From: Pseudochrobactrum sp. sp1633
GTDB lineage: Bacteria; Pseudomonadota; Alphaproteobacteria; Rhizobiales; Rhizobiaceae
Direction: 5' to 3'
NCBI RefSeq assembly: GCF_030376605.1
Contig: NZ_JARRAE010000001.1
Coordinates: 124,001-188,000, forward strand
Length of the DNA: 64,000 bases
Below, one piece after another: positions 26,776-35,514 of the stretch. Within the stretch, counting starts at the first letter, position 1. Each line of letters opens with the position of its first letter. The position numbers and the translations under genes were made by a program. The notes under the pieces are model-generated. The model was not told the origin of the DNA. It searched no databases and worked only from the letters and a program-made list of their open reading frames with translations.

Positions 26776-27249
26776 ATGAAACTTAATGATCTGCGTGAAA
26801 ACCCAGGTGCAACTAAAGCCCGTAAACGCGTTGGTCGCGGTATCGGTTCCGGCTCCGGCAAGACCGGTGGTCGCGGTGTGAAGGGGCAGAAGTCCCGTTC
26901 CGGCGTGGCTATCAACGGTTTTGAAGGCGGCCAGATGCCAATCTACCGTCGCTTGCCAAAGCGCGGTTTTAACAACATCTTCGCTAAGAAGTTCAATGTT
27001 GTGTCGGTTGGTCGCATTCAGGAAGCTGTTGATGCCGGTAAGCTGGATGCAAAAGCATCTGTTACCGCTGAAACACTGATCGCTGCCGGTATTATCCGTC
27101 GCGCTCTGGATGGTTTCCGCGTTGTTTCCGACGGCGAAATCACAGCTAAGCTGGTGATTGAAGCTGCGGGTGCTTCTAAGGTTGCGATCGAGAAGATCGA
27201 AAAAGCTGGCGGTTCGGTAAAATTACCTGAAGCCGCTTCTGCCGAATAA
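26776..27249 (+). CDS. rplO: 50S ribosomal protein L15
   Basis: 157 residues, with the glycine-rich N-terminal arm [20 protein letters not shown] that penetrates 23S rRNA. It is a normal spc member. A terminator-like hairpin follows before secY. Confidence 0.98.
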   Translation: MKLNDLRENPGATKARKRVGRGIGSGSGKTGGRGVKGQKSRSGVAINGFEGGQMPIYRRLPKRGFNNIFAKKFNVVSVGRIQEAVDAGKLDAKASVTAETLIAAGIIRRALDGFRVVSDGEITAKLVIEAAGASKVAIEKIEKAGGSVKLPEAASAE

Positions 27250-27270
27250 GACCTCAGAAATATCTTTAAG

Positions 27271-27295
27271 ACGGCGGCCTTAGTGCCGCCGTTTT
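27271..27295 (+). terminator. Terminator-like hairpin between rplO and secY
   Basis: A perfect 8-bp GC-rich stem (27271-27278 with 27285-27292) is followed by a short T-run. It begins 21 bases after the rplO stop and 110 bases before secY. It may lower secY expression relative to ribosomal genes. Confidence 0.65.
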
Positions 27296-27401
27296 CAACT
27301 TTATGCCTATTGATTTCATGTGCCCACTTGCGCCTTGTTGTCTATGGGCATATCTGGGGAGGGGCGTCAGATTCTGACGTGCGACAGACCGGAGTAATCT
27401 C

Positions 27402-28742
27402 ATGGCATCGGCTGCTGAACAGCTTGCATCCAATTTGAATTTTTCAGCCTTCTCGAAGGCGACTGAGCTCAAGAAGCGTATTTGGTTTACGCTCGGGGCT
27501 CTGCTTGTGTATCGTTTCGGTACATATATTCCTTTGCCGGGCATTAATCCTGACGCGCTGGCCCAGTCGTTCCAGCAGCACAGTCAGGGCGTGCTGGGAC
27601 TATTCAACATGTTCGCCGGCGGTGCTGTAGCCCGTATGGCGATTTTTGCGTTGGGTATCATGCCGTATATTTCGGCATCGATTATCGTACAGCTTATGAC
27701 CTCTGTGGTGCCTTCACTTGAAGCGCTGAAGAAAGAGGGCGAAGCCGGGCGTAAAGTTATCAACCAGTATACACGCTACGGTACAGTGCTTCTGGCGCTT
27801 GTGCAGGCCTATGCAATTTCTGTCGGTCTTGAATCCGGTAGTGGCATTGTGACTGATCCGGGCCTGTTCTTCCGCGTTACCTCGGTGATTACACTTGTCG
27901 GCGGTACAATGTTCTTGATGTGGCTTGGTGAGCAGATTACTGCGCGCGGTATCGGTAACGGTATTTCGCTGATCATCTTTGCCGGTATCGTTGCGAACCT
28001 TCCGCAGGCTATCTCCGGTACTCTGGAACTCGGCCGTACAGGTGCATTGTCAACAGCGCTGATCCTTGCTGTGATCCTGCTGGCGATTGCTCTGATTGCG
28101 ATTATCGTATTCGTTGAGCGCGCTCAGCGTCGCCTTCTGATTCAGTATCCGAAGCGTCAGGTGGGTAACCGTATGGCGCAGGGCGAAACTTCGCATCTGC
28201 CGCTGAAGCTTAACACTGCCGGTGTTATTCCTCCGATCTTTGCATCCTCACTGCTTTTGCTGCCTGCAACTGTTGCCGGTTTCGCAAATACAGAAAGCAT
28301 GCCTGCATGGGGAAGCACTTTGCTGGCGGCTCTGGGACATGGTCAGCCGATCTATATGTTCCTGTATGCGGCGTTGATGGCATTCTTCTGCTTCTTCTAT
28401 ACCGCGATCGTCTTTAACCCTAAAGACACTGCAGATCAGCTGAAGAAGCATTCAGGCTTTATTCCGGGCATTCGTCCGGGCGAACGTACCGCTGAATATA
28501 TTGATTATGTACTGACCCGTATCACAGTGGTTGGCGCTATTTATATCGTGATCGTTTGTCTTGTACCTGAGTTCCTGATTTCAGCTGCCGGTGTGCCTTT
28601 CTATCTCGGTGGTACGTCTCTGCTTATTGTTGTCAACGTAACACTGGATACAGTTGCGCAAATTCAGGGTCATCTCATTGCTCATCAATATGAAGGGCTG
28701 ATCAAAAAATCCAAACTTCGTGGGGGAAGACGGGCGAGATGA
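27402..28742 (+). CDS. secY: Protein translocase subunit SecY
   Basis: 446 residues with about ten hydrophobic segments. The first is at [19 protein letters not shown], followed by the plug region, and the C-terminal part includes the basic tail [12 protein letters not shown]. It forms the channel of the inner-membrane SecYEG translocon, with SecE encoded at the left end of this window. The last four bases overlap adk (ATGA). Confidence 0.98.
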   Translation: MASAAEQLASNLNFSAFSKATELKKRIWFTLGALLVYRFGTYIPLPGINPDALAQSFQQHSQGVLGLFNMFAGGAVARMAIFALGIMPYISASIIVQLMTSVVPSLEALKKEGEAGRKVINQYTRYGTVLLALVQAYAISVGLESGSGIVTDPGLFFRVTSVITLVGGTMFLMWLGEQITARGIGNGISLIIFAGIVANLPQAISGTLELGRTGALSTALILAVILLAIALIAIIVFVERAQRRLLIQYPKRQVGNRMAQGETSHLPLKLNTAGVIPPIFASSLLLLPATVAGFANTESMPAWGSTLLAALGHGQPIYMFLYAALMAFFCFFYTAIVFNPKDTADQLKKHSGFIPGIRPGERTAEYIDYVLTRITVVGAIYIVIVCLVPEFLISAAGVPFYLGGTSLLIVVNVTLDTVAQIQGHLIAHQYEGLIKKSKLRGGRRAR

Positions 28743-29323
28743 GACTCATACTTTTAGGGCCTCCGGGCGCAGGCAAGGGAACACAGGCAAAAATTCTCAC
28801 CGAGAAATATGCCATTCCTCAGCTTTCAACCGGTGATATGCTCCGTGCGGCGGTTGCCGCACAGACTGAAATTGGCAAGCGTGCCAAAGCAGTTATGGAT
28901 GCAGGTCAACTGGTCTCGGACGAAATTGTTAATGCGATTGTTTCTGATCGCATTGACCAGCCGGATTGTGCAGGCGGTTTCATTCTTGACGGATATCCGC
29001 GTACTGTACCTCAGGCGCAGGCTCTGACAGGTATGCTGAAAGAAAAGCATGCTGAACTGGATGCTGTTATTGAGCTGAAGGTTGATGAAACGGCTCTGGT
29101 AAAGCGCATGGAAAACCGTGTTGCTGAAACCATTGCTGCCGGCGGTACCGTCCGTTCAGATGATAATCCTGAGGCTTTTGTTAAGCGTCTGGTTGAATAT
29201 CGCGAAAAAACCGCACCGTTGTCTGACTATTATGCAGGCACCGGTGAATTGAAGCTGGTTGACGGCATGGCTCCTATGGCTGACGTAACCGCTGAAATTG
29301 AAAAAATCCTGCTTCCTGCCTGA
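28739..29323 (+). CDS. adk: Adenylate kinase (short form)
   Basis: 194 residues. The P-loop [11 protein letters not shown] is at about residues 7-17, and [13 protein letters not shown] at about 83. The LID is short (around [20 protein letters not shown]), which is typical of alphaproteobacteria. It interconverts AMP, ADP and ATP. The ATG overlaps the secY stop, so it is translationally coupled, and a strong terminator follows. Confidence 0.98.
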   Translation: MRLILLGPPGAGKGTQAKILTEKYAIPQLSTGDMLRAAVAAQTEIGKRAKAVMDAGQLVSDEIVNAIVSDRIDQPDCAGGFILDGYPRTVPQAQALTGMLKEKHAELDAVIELKVDETALVKRMENRVAETIAAGGTVRSDDNPEAFVKRLVEYREKTAPLSDYYAGTGELKLVDGMAPMADVTAEIEKILLPA

Positions 29324-29448
29324 TCCACGGGAAGTGCTGTTTGGTTGAGCTATCTTAACGGAACAGTAAGCATTTGTAGCTTGGCGGTGTTTGAGGTTGA
29401 CTTTTCCTCACGATTCCGTCAAAGACAGCGACAATTCGCTTAATTCAG

Positions 29449-29485
29449 ATGAGCGGAACCGGTCATGCCGGTTTCGTTCATTTTT
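29449..29485 (+). terminator. Terminator between adk and rpsM
   Basis: A 14-bp stem with G-U pairs (29449-29462 with 29468-29481) and a 5-base loop is followed by five T. It closes the spc-secY-adk unit 126 bases after adk. Confidence 0.8.
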
Positions 29486-29749
29486 ATGCTGTCTGTATCC
29501 GGTGGTTCGGTGCAGGCATAGAGAACAGATCCGGTGCAGTTAAATGGACTGGTGGATCTCTTGGATTTCGGACGTGTTATCAGCCAATGGCCTTGCAGGG
29601 TAACCTGCAGACAGATGCAGATAGCGTTCGGTAGAGCTCATTACAGTTGTAAAGCGGTTTGTGCCGTCGCTGTAATATTTTAAACTACCGTATGATTTAT
29701 AAACGGCCGATGCGGCTCGTTATCATGCGGTTCATACAGGAGAAAGCGC
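29486..29749 (+). promoter_or_regulatory. Structured 5' leader of the alpha operon (rpsM)
   Basis: Between the adk terminator and rpsM lie a perfect 6-bp hairpin with a GTAA loop around 29594-29609 and a perfect 7-bp stem (29640-29646 with 29670-29676) that encloses a smaller one. No gene is supported. In E. coli, S4 represses the alpha operon at a structured leader; here rpsD is not in the operon, so the regulator is unknown. Confidence 0.4.
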
Positions 29750-30118
29750 ATGGCACGTATTGCTGGCGTAAACATTCCAACGAATAAACGTGCAATCATT
29801 GCACTTCAGTATATTCACGGTATTGGCCCTAAATTTGCTGCTGAAATCATGGAAAAGGTCGGCATTGCGCTTGATCGCCGTGTAAACCAGCTGACAGATG
29901 CTGAAGTTCTGCAGATCCGTGAAACCATTGACCGTGATTACCGCGTTGAAGGTGATCTGCGCCGCGAAGTTTCGATGAACATCAAGCGTCTGATGGATCT
30001 GGGCTGCTACCGCGGTCTGCGTCATCGTCGCTCCCTGCCGGTTCGCGGTCAGCGTACCCATACCAATGCTCGTACCCGTAAGGGTCCTGCAAAGGCAATC
30101 GCCGGTAAGAAGAAGTAA
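29750..30118 (+). CDS. rpsM: 30S ribosomal protein S13
   Basis: 122 residues, [20 protein letters not shown] to [17 protein letters not shown]13 forms intersubunit bridges and contacts P-site tRNA with its basic C-terminal tail. A CAGGAGAAA ribosome-binding site precedes the ATG. Confidence 0.98.
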   Translation: MARIAGVNIPTNKRAIIALQYIHGIGPKFAAEIMEKVGIALDRRVNQLTDAEVLQIRETIDRDYRVEGDLRREVSMNIKRLMDLGCYRGLRHRRSLPVRGQRTHTNARTRKGPAKAIAGKKK

Positions 30119-30358
30119 TCTGCGGATGCCGGAGCTGTTTGCTAAAACGGCTCCGGTATTTGCTTTTCTCTTTACCGTCTTTCGTAGGCAGGTCAGAGAA
30201 AAGCGCGGATTATGCTCCGTTTTCGGAGCGTCTTAAAAGTTTGGCTCTGAAAAGGGTCAATAAACAGATCCAGACATGGGCAGATCTTAAAAGCCTGTCT
30301 TATGTCGGTGTAGCCGCTGGTACTACGGCGGTGTAGAGATCAATTGGAAGGACTAGTT
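30119..30358 (+). promoter_or_regulatory. Structured rpsM-rpsK spacer
   Basis: A 240-base spacer with three clear inverted repeats. The first is a 12-bp stem with one wobble and a GCTA loop (30129-30140 with 30145-30156), followed by a T-rich tract. The second is a perfect 10-bp stem (30162-30171 with 30195-30204). The third is a perfect 6-bp stem with a TTTT loop (30214-30219 with 30224-30229). No gene is supported. The first may be a partial terminator; the rest may set the rpsK level or mRNA ends. Confidence 0.5.
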
Positions 30359-30748
30359 ATGGCTAAAGAAGCCGGTCGCGTTCGTCGTCGCGAACGTAAA
30401 AATATTTCCTCGGGTGTGGCTCACGTCAACTCGACATTCAACAACACCATGATCACCATCACTGACGCTCAGGGCAATGCAATTGCCTGGTCTTCAGCAG
30501 GTGCACAGGGCTTCAAGGGTTCGCGTAAATCGACTCCTTTTGCTGCTCAGATTGCTGCTGAAGATTGCGCCAAGAAGGCTCAGGAACACGGCATGCGTTC
30601 GCTGGAAGTTGAAGTTTGCGGTCCGGGTTCCGGTCGTGAATCAGCGCTTCGCGCTCTGCAGGCTGCAGGTTTCACCATCACTTCTATCCGTGATGTGACA
30701 CCAATCCCGCACAATGGTTGCCGTCCACGCAAGAAGCGTCGCGTCTAA
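30359..30748 (+). CDS. rpsK: 30S ribosomal protein S11
   Basis: 129 residues from ATG 30359 ([20 protein letters not shown]), preceded by GGAAGGA. An upstream GTG/ATG-type extension of five residues is not conserved-looking and is rejected. The C-terminal signature around [18 protein letters not shown] is present. S11 forms the platform near the E site. Confidence 0.98.
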   Translation: MAKEAGRVRRRERKNISSGVAHVNSTFNNTMITITDAQGNAIAWSSAGAQGFKGSRKSTPFAAQIAAEDCAKKAQEHGMRSLEVEVCGPGSGRESALRALQAAGFTITSIRDVTPIPHNGCRPRKKRRV

Positions 30749-30854
30749 TCAGTCCACCGCCGCAAGGGCCGGAACATTTTGTTCAGGTCTTTCGTGGTTT
30801 CCACTCTCTGTTGCCACGATTGGATAGTGGCAAAGCTAGATTAAAGGAAAGCAC

Positions 30855-31868
30855 ATGATTCAGAAAAACTGGCAGGAACTGATCAAGCCTAATAAGGTTG
30901 ATTTCGTTTCCCAGGGCTCGAAGAACAAGATCACTGTTGTGGCTGAACCGCTTGAACGCGGTTATGGTCTGACATTGGGTAACGCGCTGCGTCGCGTTCT
31001 TCTTTCTTCGTTGCGCGGTGCTGCGGTGACTGCTGTTCAGATTGACGGCGTTCTGCATGAATTCTCGTCGATCAACGGCGTGCGTGAAGACGTAACCGAT
31101 ATCGTACTGAATGTTAAAGAAATCGCTATCCGCATGGAAGGCGATGGACCTAAGCGCATGGTCGTCCGCAAGGAAGGACCAGGCGTCGTAACGGCTGGCG
31201 ATATCCAGACGGTTGGTGATGTTGAAGTCCTTAATCCGGACCACGTCATCTGCACCCTCGATGAGGGCGCTGAAATCCGCATGGAATTCACTGTCAATAC
31301 GGGCAAGGGCTATGTGCCTGCTGACCGTAACCGCGCTGAAGATGCTCCGATCGGACTTATTCCGGTTGATAGCCTCTATTCACCGGTACGTAAAGTTTCC
31401 TACAAAATCGAAAACACCCGTGAGGGACAGGTTCTCGATTATGACAAGCTGATCCTCAATGTTGAGACCAACGGCTCTGTCACTGGTGAAGATGCAGTTG
31501 CTTATGCAGCCCGTATTCTTCAGGACCAGCTTGCGATCTTCGTCAACTTTGACGAGCCGCAGAAGGAAGCTCCGCAGGAACAGGTTGCAGAACTCGCATT
31601 CAATCCGGCTCTGCTTAAGAAAGTGGATGAACTGGAACTGTCTGTTCGTTCGGCAAACTGCCTGAAGAACGATAATATCGTTTACATCGGCGATCTGATC
31701 CAAAAGACAGAAGCCGAAATGCTGCGGACTCCGAATTTCGGCCGCAAGTCGCTGAACGAAATCAAAGAAGTTCTGGCGTCGATGGGACTCCATCTTGGTA
31801 TGGAAATCCCGACCTGGCCGCCGGAAAATATCGAAGATCTCGCTAAGCGCTACGAAGATCAATATTGA
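30855..31868 (+). CDS. rpoA: DNA-directed RNA polymerase subunit alpha
   Basis: 337 residues. The N-terminal domain (about 1-235) holds the dimerisation core [20 protein letters not shown]. The C-terminal domain (about 250-325) includes [14 protein letters not shown], the DNA- and activator-binding surface. AAAGGAAAG precedes the ATG. It lies between rpsK and rplQ as usual. Confidence 0.99.
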   Translation: MIQKNWQELIKPNKVDFVSQGSKNKITVVAEPLERGYGLTLGNALRRVLLSSLRGAAVTAVQIDGVLHEFSSINGVREDVTDIVLNVKEIAIRMEGDGPKRMVVRKEGPGVVTAGDIQTVGDVEVLNPDHVICTLDEGAEIRMEFTVNTGKGYVPADRNRAEDAPIGLIPVDSLYSPVRKVSYKIENTREGQVLDYDKLILNVETNGSVTGEDAVAYAARILQDQLAIFVNFDEPQKEAPQEQVAELAFNPALLKKVDELELSVRSANCLKNDNIVYIGDLIQKTEAEMLRTPNFGRKSLNEIKEVLASMGLHLGMEIPTWPPENIEDLAKRYEDQY

Positions 31869-31910
31869 GACCGGTTGCGACCGGAAGATAGATTTTAAAG
31901 GAGAAGGCTC

Positions 31911-32336
31911 ATGCGCCACGGAAAGACACTCCGTAAGCTGAACCGGACTGCAAGCCACCGTAAGGCAATGTTCGCCAATATGGCCGCATCGCTGATCGAA
32001 CACGAACAGATCGTTACCACTTTGCCTAAGGCAAAGGAAATCCGTCCGATTGTTGAGAAGCTTATCACTCTCGGCAAACGCGGTGATCTGCATGCCCGTC
32101 GTCAGGCCATTTCGGCTATCCGCGACGTGCAGCTGGTACAGAAACTGTTTGACGTTCTGGCAACCCGTTATGCTGATCGTCACGGCGGCTACATCCGTAT
32201 TATGAAGGCAGGCTATCGCTTCGGTGATAATGCTCCTATGGCTGTTGTTGAGTTCGTAGAACGTGACATCACTGCTAAAGGCGCTGCGGATCTCGCACGC
32301 GTTGAAGCAGAAGCTGCTGAAGCAGAAGCTGCATAA
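31911..32336 (+). CDS. rplQ: 50S ribosomal protein L17
   Basis: 141 residues, [20 protein letters not shown], with a C-terminal tail rich in Ala and Glu ([13 protein letters not shown]). L17 lies near the tunnel exit. It ends the alpha operon and is followed by a strong terminator. Confidence 0.98.
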   Translation: MRHGKTLRKLNRTASHRKAMFANMAASLIEHEQIVTTLPKAKEIRPIVEKLITLGKRGDLHARRQAISAIRDVQLVQKLFDVLATRYADRHGGYIRIMKAGYRFGDNAPMAVVEFVERDITAKGAADLARVEAEAAEAEAA

Positions 32337-32362
32337 TCTGTTTTAAACAGGTTGTATAAATT

Positions 32363-32386
32363 AAGGGGCCTCACGGCCCCTTTTTT
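32363..32386 (+). terminator. Alpha operon terminator
   Basis: An 8-bp stem AAGGGGCC/GGCCCCTT with a TCAC loop is followed by a T-run, 26 bases after rplQ. It marks the end of the ribosomal supercluster. Confidence 0.92.
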
Positions 32387-32561
32387 ATTTTCAGGCAAAA
32401 CTCTGCATTTAAATCGCTTTTAAATCTCGTTGAAAACTCTCTAAGAGATTGTTCTATTACAATAATTTAATTTTAAGTTTGTGAGTTCGCCTCTTTTCCT
32501 GCTTATTTTGCGGCCTATATTCAGCTCAGATAGTCGGTTTCGGGAAAAGTGGGATAAAGAT

Positions 32562-34034
32562 ATGGCTTCACATCAGCAAAATGACCCAAGCAACGCGTCA
32601 GGTCGTCTCGGAAAAATTTACAAGGCTGGTCTGGCGGTTTTGCTCACCGGTGTTATCGCAGCGGGTGCAGTTTCAGTTTTTGCACCTGCAGTCAGCACGC
32701 CTGCGGTAGCTGAAAAACAGGTGCCGCAGTCTCATAGCGATATTCAGCTTTCCTATGCCCCGCTGGTGAAATCAACGTCCGGTGCGGTGGTGAATGTTTA
32801 TGCCGGCCGCAAGGTGCAGCAGCGCTCGCCATTCGCCGGTGATCCGTTTTTTGAGCAGTTTTTCGGTGGCCAGATGCGTCCGAACAAGCCGCGCTTCGAG
32901 CAGTCGCTGGGTTCCGGTGTGATTGTTGATAGTTCCGGCCTGATCGTGACCAATAATCATGTTATTGACGGAGCGGATGATATTAAAGTCGCTTTGGCTG
33001 ATGGTCGTGAGTTCTCCTCAAAACTGCTGCTCAATGATGTGACGACCGATCTGGCTATTCTGAAGATTGATGTCAAAGAGCAGCTGCCGACGGTTAAACT
33101 GGCGGATTCCGACAAGGTAGAAGTAGGCGATCTGGTGCTGGCCATCGGTAATCCTTTCGGTGTCGGACAGACTGTGACCAGCGGTATTGTTTCTGCTCAG
33201 TCGCGTACACAGGTGGGTGTATCGGATTTTGATTTCTTCATTCAGACGGATGCGGCGATTAATCCGGGCAATTCCGGCGGCGCGTTGATTGATATGAACG
33301 GCAATCTGATTGGTATCAATACGGCGATTTATTCGCGCAGTGGCGGTTCTGTCGGTATCGGCTTTGCTATTCCGTCGAATATGGTTTCAGCAGTGGTGAA
33401 ATCGGCTGAAAGCGGCAGCGATAAATTTGAACGCCCGTTTGTTGGTGCAACTTTTCAAGCTATTACACCGGATATTGCTGCCGGTCTTGGCTTGAAACAG
33501 CCTTCTGGTGCGCTGATTACAGATCTGGCTGAAAAAGGCCCTGCGGCAGAAGCCGGTATTAAAGTTGGTGATGTGATTACCGCGATTGACGGCGTGAAGG
33601 TCGATAATCCGGATGCGCTGGCCTATCGCGTATCGACAGCGGGTATTGGCAAAACCGTACAGCTGACTGTTCTGAATGACGGCAAATCCCGTGATGTTGC
33701 GCTCAAACTGGCGCAGCCGCCAAAAGAAGTGCCGGCGCGTGAAGTGACTGGCCGTAATCCGCTGGCAGGCGCTCAGGTGCAGAATATTACACCGGAACTG
33801 GCACGCAAATCCGGTCTTGCCCCGACAACGCGTGGTGTGGTGATCAGTGGTGTGAAAAACAGCACACCTGCACAGGCGATGAATTTGAAGGCTGGTGACA
33901 TTGTGCGCGGTGTGAATGGTACAGCGATTGCCAATGTGGATGATCTGCTGGCTGTTCTTTCTGCCGGACGCAGTGCATTATGGCGTTTGGATATTGAACG
34001 GGATGGTGTAATTTACCGTCAGTTTGTTCGCTGA
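32562..34034 (+). CDS. Periplasmic serine protease of the DegP/HtrA family
   Basis: 490 residues from ATG 32562. An N-terminal membrane anchor or signal segment (about 22-45, AGLAVLLTGVIAAGAVSVF) exports it. The trypsin-like domain carries the triad His133 (NNHVIDG), Asp163 (TTDLAILKID) and Ser238 (NPGNSGGAL). Two PDZ domains follow (about 305-395 and 410-490). It degrades or refolds damaged envelope proteins. An earlier in-frame start at 32481 would add 27 residues unlike the family. The gene stands alone after the rplQ terminator, ahead of rarA. Confidence 0.93.
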   Translation: MASHQQNDPSNASGRLGKIYKAGLAVLLTGVIAAGAVSVFAPAVSTPAVAEKQVPQSHSDIQLSYAPLVKSTSGAVVNVYAGRKVQQRSPFAGDPFFEQFFGGQMRPNKPRFEQSLGSGVIVDSSGLIVTNNHVIDGADDIKVALADGREFSSKLLLNDVTTDLAILKIDVKEQLPTVKLADSDKVEVGDLVLAIGNPFGVGQTVTSGIVSAQSRTQVGVSDFDFFIQTDAAINPGNSGGALIDMNGNLIGINTAIYSRSGGSVGIGFAIPSNMVSAVVKSAESGSDKFERPFVGATFQAITPDIAAGLGLKQPSGALITDLAEKGPAAEAGIKVGDVITAIDGVKVDNPDALAYRVSTAGIGKTVQLTVLNDGKSRDVALKLAQPPKEVPAREVTGRNPLAGAQVQNITPELARKSGLAPTTRGVVISGVKNSTPAQAMNLKAGDIVRGVNGTAIANVDDLLAVLSAGRSALWRLDIERDGVIYRQFVR

Positions 34035-34136
34035 TTTTTATCACAGTCGGGTGAGGGAGAATCTTATTTTTCTGAAACCGCTTGTGCATGATTGAAACGG
34101 GGAGGCCGGTTTGCGAAAGCAATCCGGCCTGTTGCT

Positions 34137-35450
34137 ATGAGTGATTTATTTTCATCTGCGTCTGATCCTTTAGCTGATCGTAATCGTCCGCTCGCCGATC
34201 GCTTACGTCCGCGTGACCTTAGCGAAGTAACAGGGCAGGAGCATCTTACCGGCGAGCAGGGCATTCTCTCACGTATGATTGCTGCGGGTAGTCTTGGCTC
34301 GATGATTTTTTGGGGCCCGCCCGGTACTGGCAAGACGACAATTGCACGTTTGCTGGCTGGGCATACGGAGCTTGCCTTTGAGCAGATATCGGCGATTTTC
34401 TCCGGTGTTGCCGATCTTAAAAAAGTTTTTGAAACTGCGCGGGCGCGGCGTATGTCTGGTCGCCAGACCTTGCTTTTTGTCGACGAGATTCATCGATTCA
34501 ACCGTGCGCAGCAGGATAGCTTTCTGCCTGTGATGGAGGACGGAACAGTTGTGCTGATCGGTGCGACGACCGAAAACCCGTCATTTGAACTTAATGCCGC
34601 TCTTCTGTCCCGTGCGCGGGTGCTGACATTTAAGCCGCATGATGAGAATAGTATCACCACTTTGCTCGCCAGAGCGGAAGAGGTGGAGCAGAAACCGCTT
34701 CCGCTTGATGCGGATGCTCGCGCTAGTCTGGTGCGCATGGCGGATGGTGATGGTCGTGCAGCTCTGACTTTGGCTGAAGAAGTCTGGCGTGCGGCAAGGC
34801 CGCAAGAGATTTTTACCGCCGAGCAATTGCAGGATATCGTGCAACGCCGTGCGCCGGTCTATGACAAAGGGCAGGACGGGCATTACAATCTGATCTCGGC
34901 TTTGCATAAATCCGTGCGCGGCTCTGATCCCGATGCGGCGCTCTATTATCTCAGCCGCATGTTTGATGCAGGTGAAGACCCGCTTTATCTGGGACGGCGG
35001 TTGGTGCGCATGGCGGTTGAAGATATTGGTCTTGCCGATCCGCAGGCTCTGGTGATTTGTAATGCCGCCAAGGATGCCTATGATTATCTAGGCTCGCCGG
35101 AAGGGGAATTGGCACTGGCGCAGGCGTGCGTCTATCTGGCGACCGCACCGAAGTCTAATGGCGTTTATTTGGCTTATAAAGCCGCCAGAAGCGCTGCCAG
35201 AGAAAATGGCTCCTTGCTTCCGCCAAAGCATATTCTCAACGCTCCGACCAAGCTGATGCGTGATGAAGGCTATAATGACGGCTACCGTTATGACCACGAT
35301 GAGCCGGATGCGTTTTCAGGGCAGGATTATTTCCCTGAGAAGATGGGGCGTCAGCAATATTACAATCCGCCGGAGCGTGGATTTGAGCGGGAAATTCGTA
35401 AACGTCTCGATTATTGGGCGAAATTACGAACTGAACGTAATCAGAGATAA
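34137..35450 (+). CDS. rarA: Replication-associated recombination protein RarA (MgsA), AAA+ ATPase
   Basis: 437 residues from ATG 34137 (MSDLFSSASDPLADRNRPLA). Walker A is GPPGTGKTT at residues 60-68 and Walker B has DEIH at 116-119. The sensor-like GATTENPSFELN follows, and the C-terminal tetramerisation part ends in YWAKLRTERNQR. RarA acts with clamp loader and SSB at stalled replication forks. An upstream ATG would add 15 residues and is rejected. It lies 102 bases after the protease and converges on ndvA. Confidence 0.95.
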   Translation: MSDLFSSASDPLADRNRPLADRLRPRDLSEVTGQEHLTGEQGILSRMIAAGSLGSMIFWGPPGTGKTTIARLLAGHTELAFEQISAIFSGVADLKKVFETARARRMSGRQTLLFVDEIHRFNRAQQDSFLPVMEDGTVVLIGATTENPSFELNAALLSRARVLTFKPHDENSITTLLARAEEVEQKPLPLDADARASLVRMADGDGRAALTLAEEVWRAARPQEIFTAEQLQDIVQRRAPVYDKGQDGHYNLISALHKSVRGSDPDAALYYLSRMFDAGEDPLYLGRRLVRMAVEDIGLADPQALVICNAAKDAYDYLGSPEGELALAQACVYLATAPKSNGVYLAYKAARSAARENGSLLPPKHILNAPTKLMRDEGYNDGYRYDHDEPDAFSGQDYFPEKMGRQQYYNPPERGFEREIRKRLDYWAKLRTERNQR

Positions 35451-35464
35451 TCTCTTATAATACA

Positions 35465-35493
35465 ATAAAACCCAGCAGTTAGCTGGGTTTTAT
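35465..35493. terminator. Bidirectional terminator between rarA and ndvA
   Basis: A perfect 12-bp stem (35465-35476 with 35482-35493) with A- and T-rich ends sits between two convergent genes, so it can serve both. Confidence 0.9.
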
Positions 35494-35514
35494 CATTTTT
35501 AGATTCATTGCGCT

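Noticed and set aside
29449-29634. 61-codon + strand frame between adk and rpsM
   Set aside because: It starts inside a terminator hairpin, lacks a ribosome-binding site and resembles no protein.
30139-30336. 65-codon frame in the rpsM-rpsK spacer
   Set aside because: It overlaps the inverted repeats and has no family resemblance.
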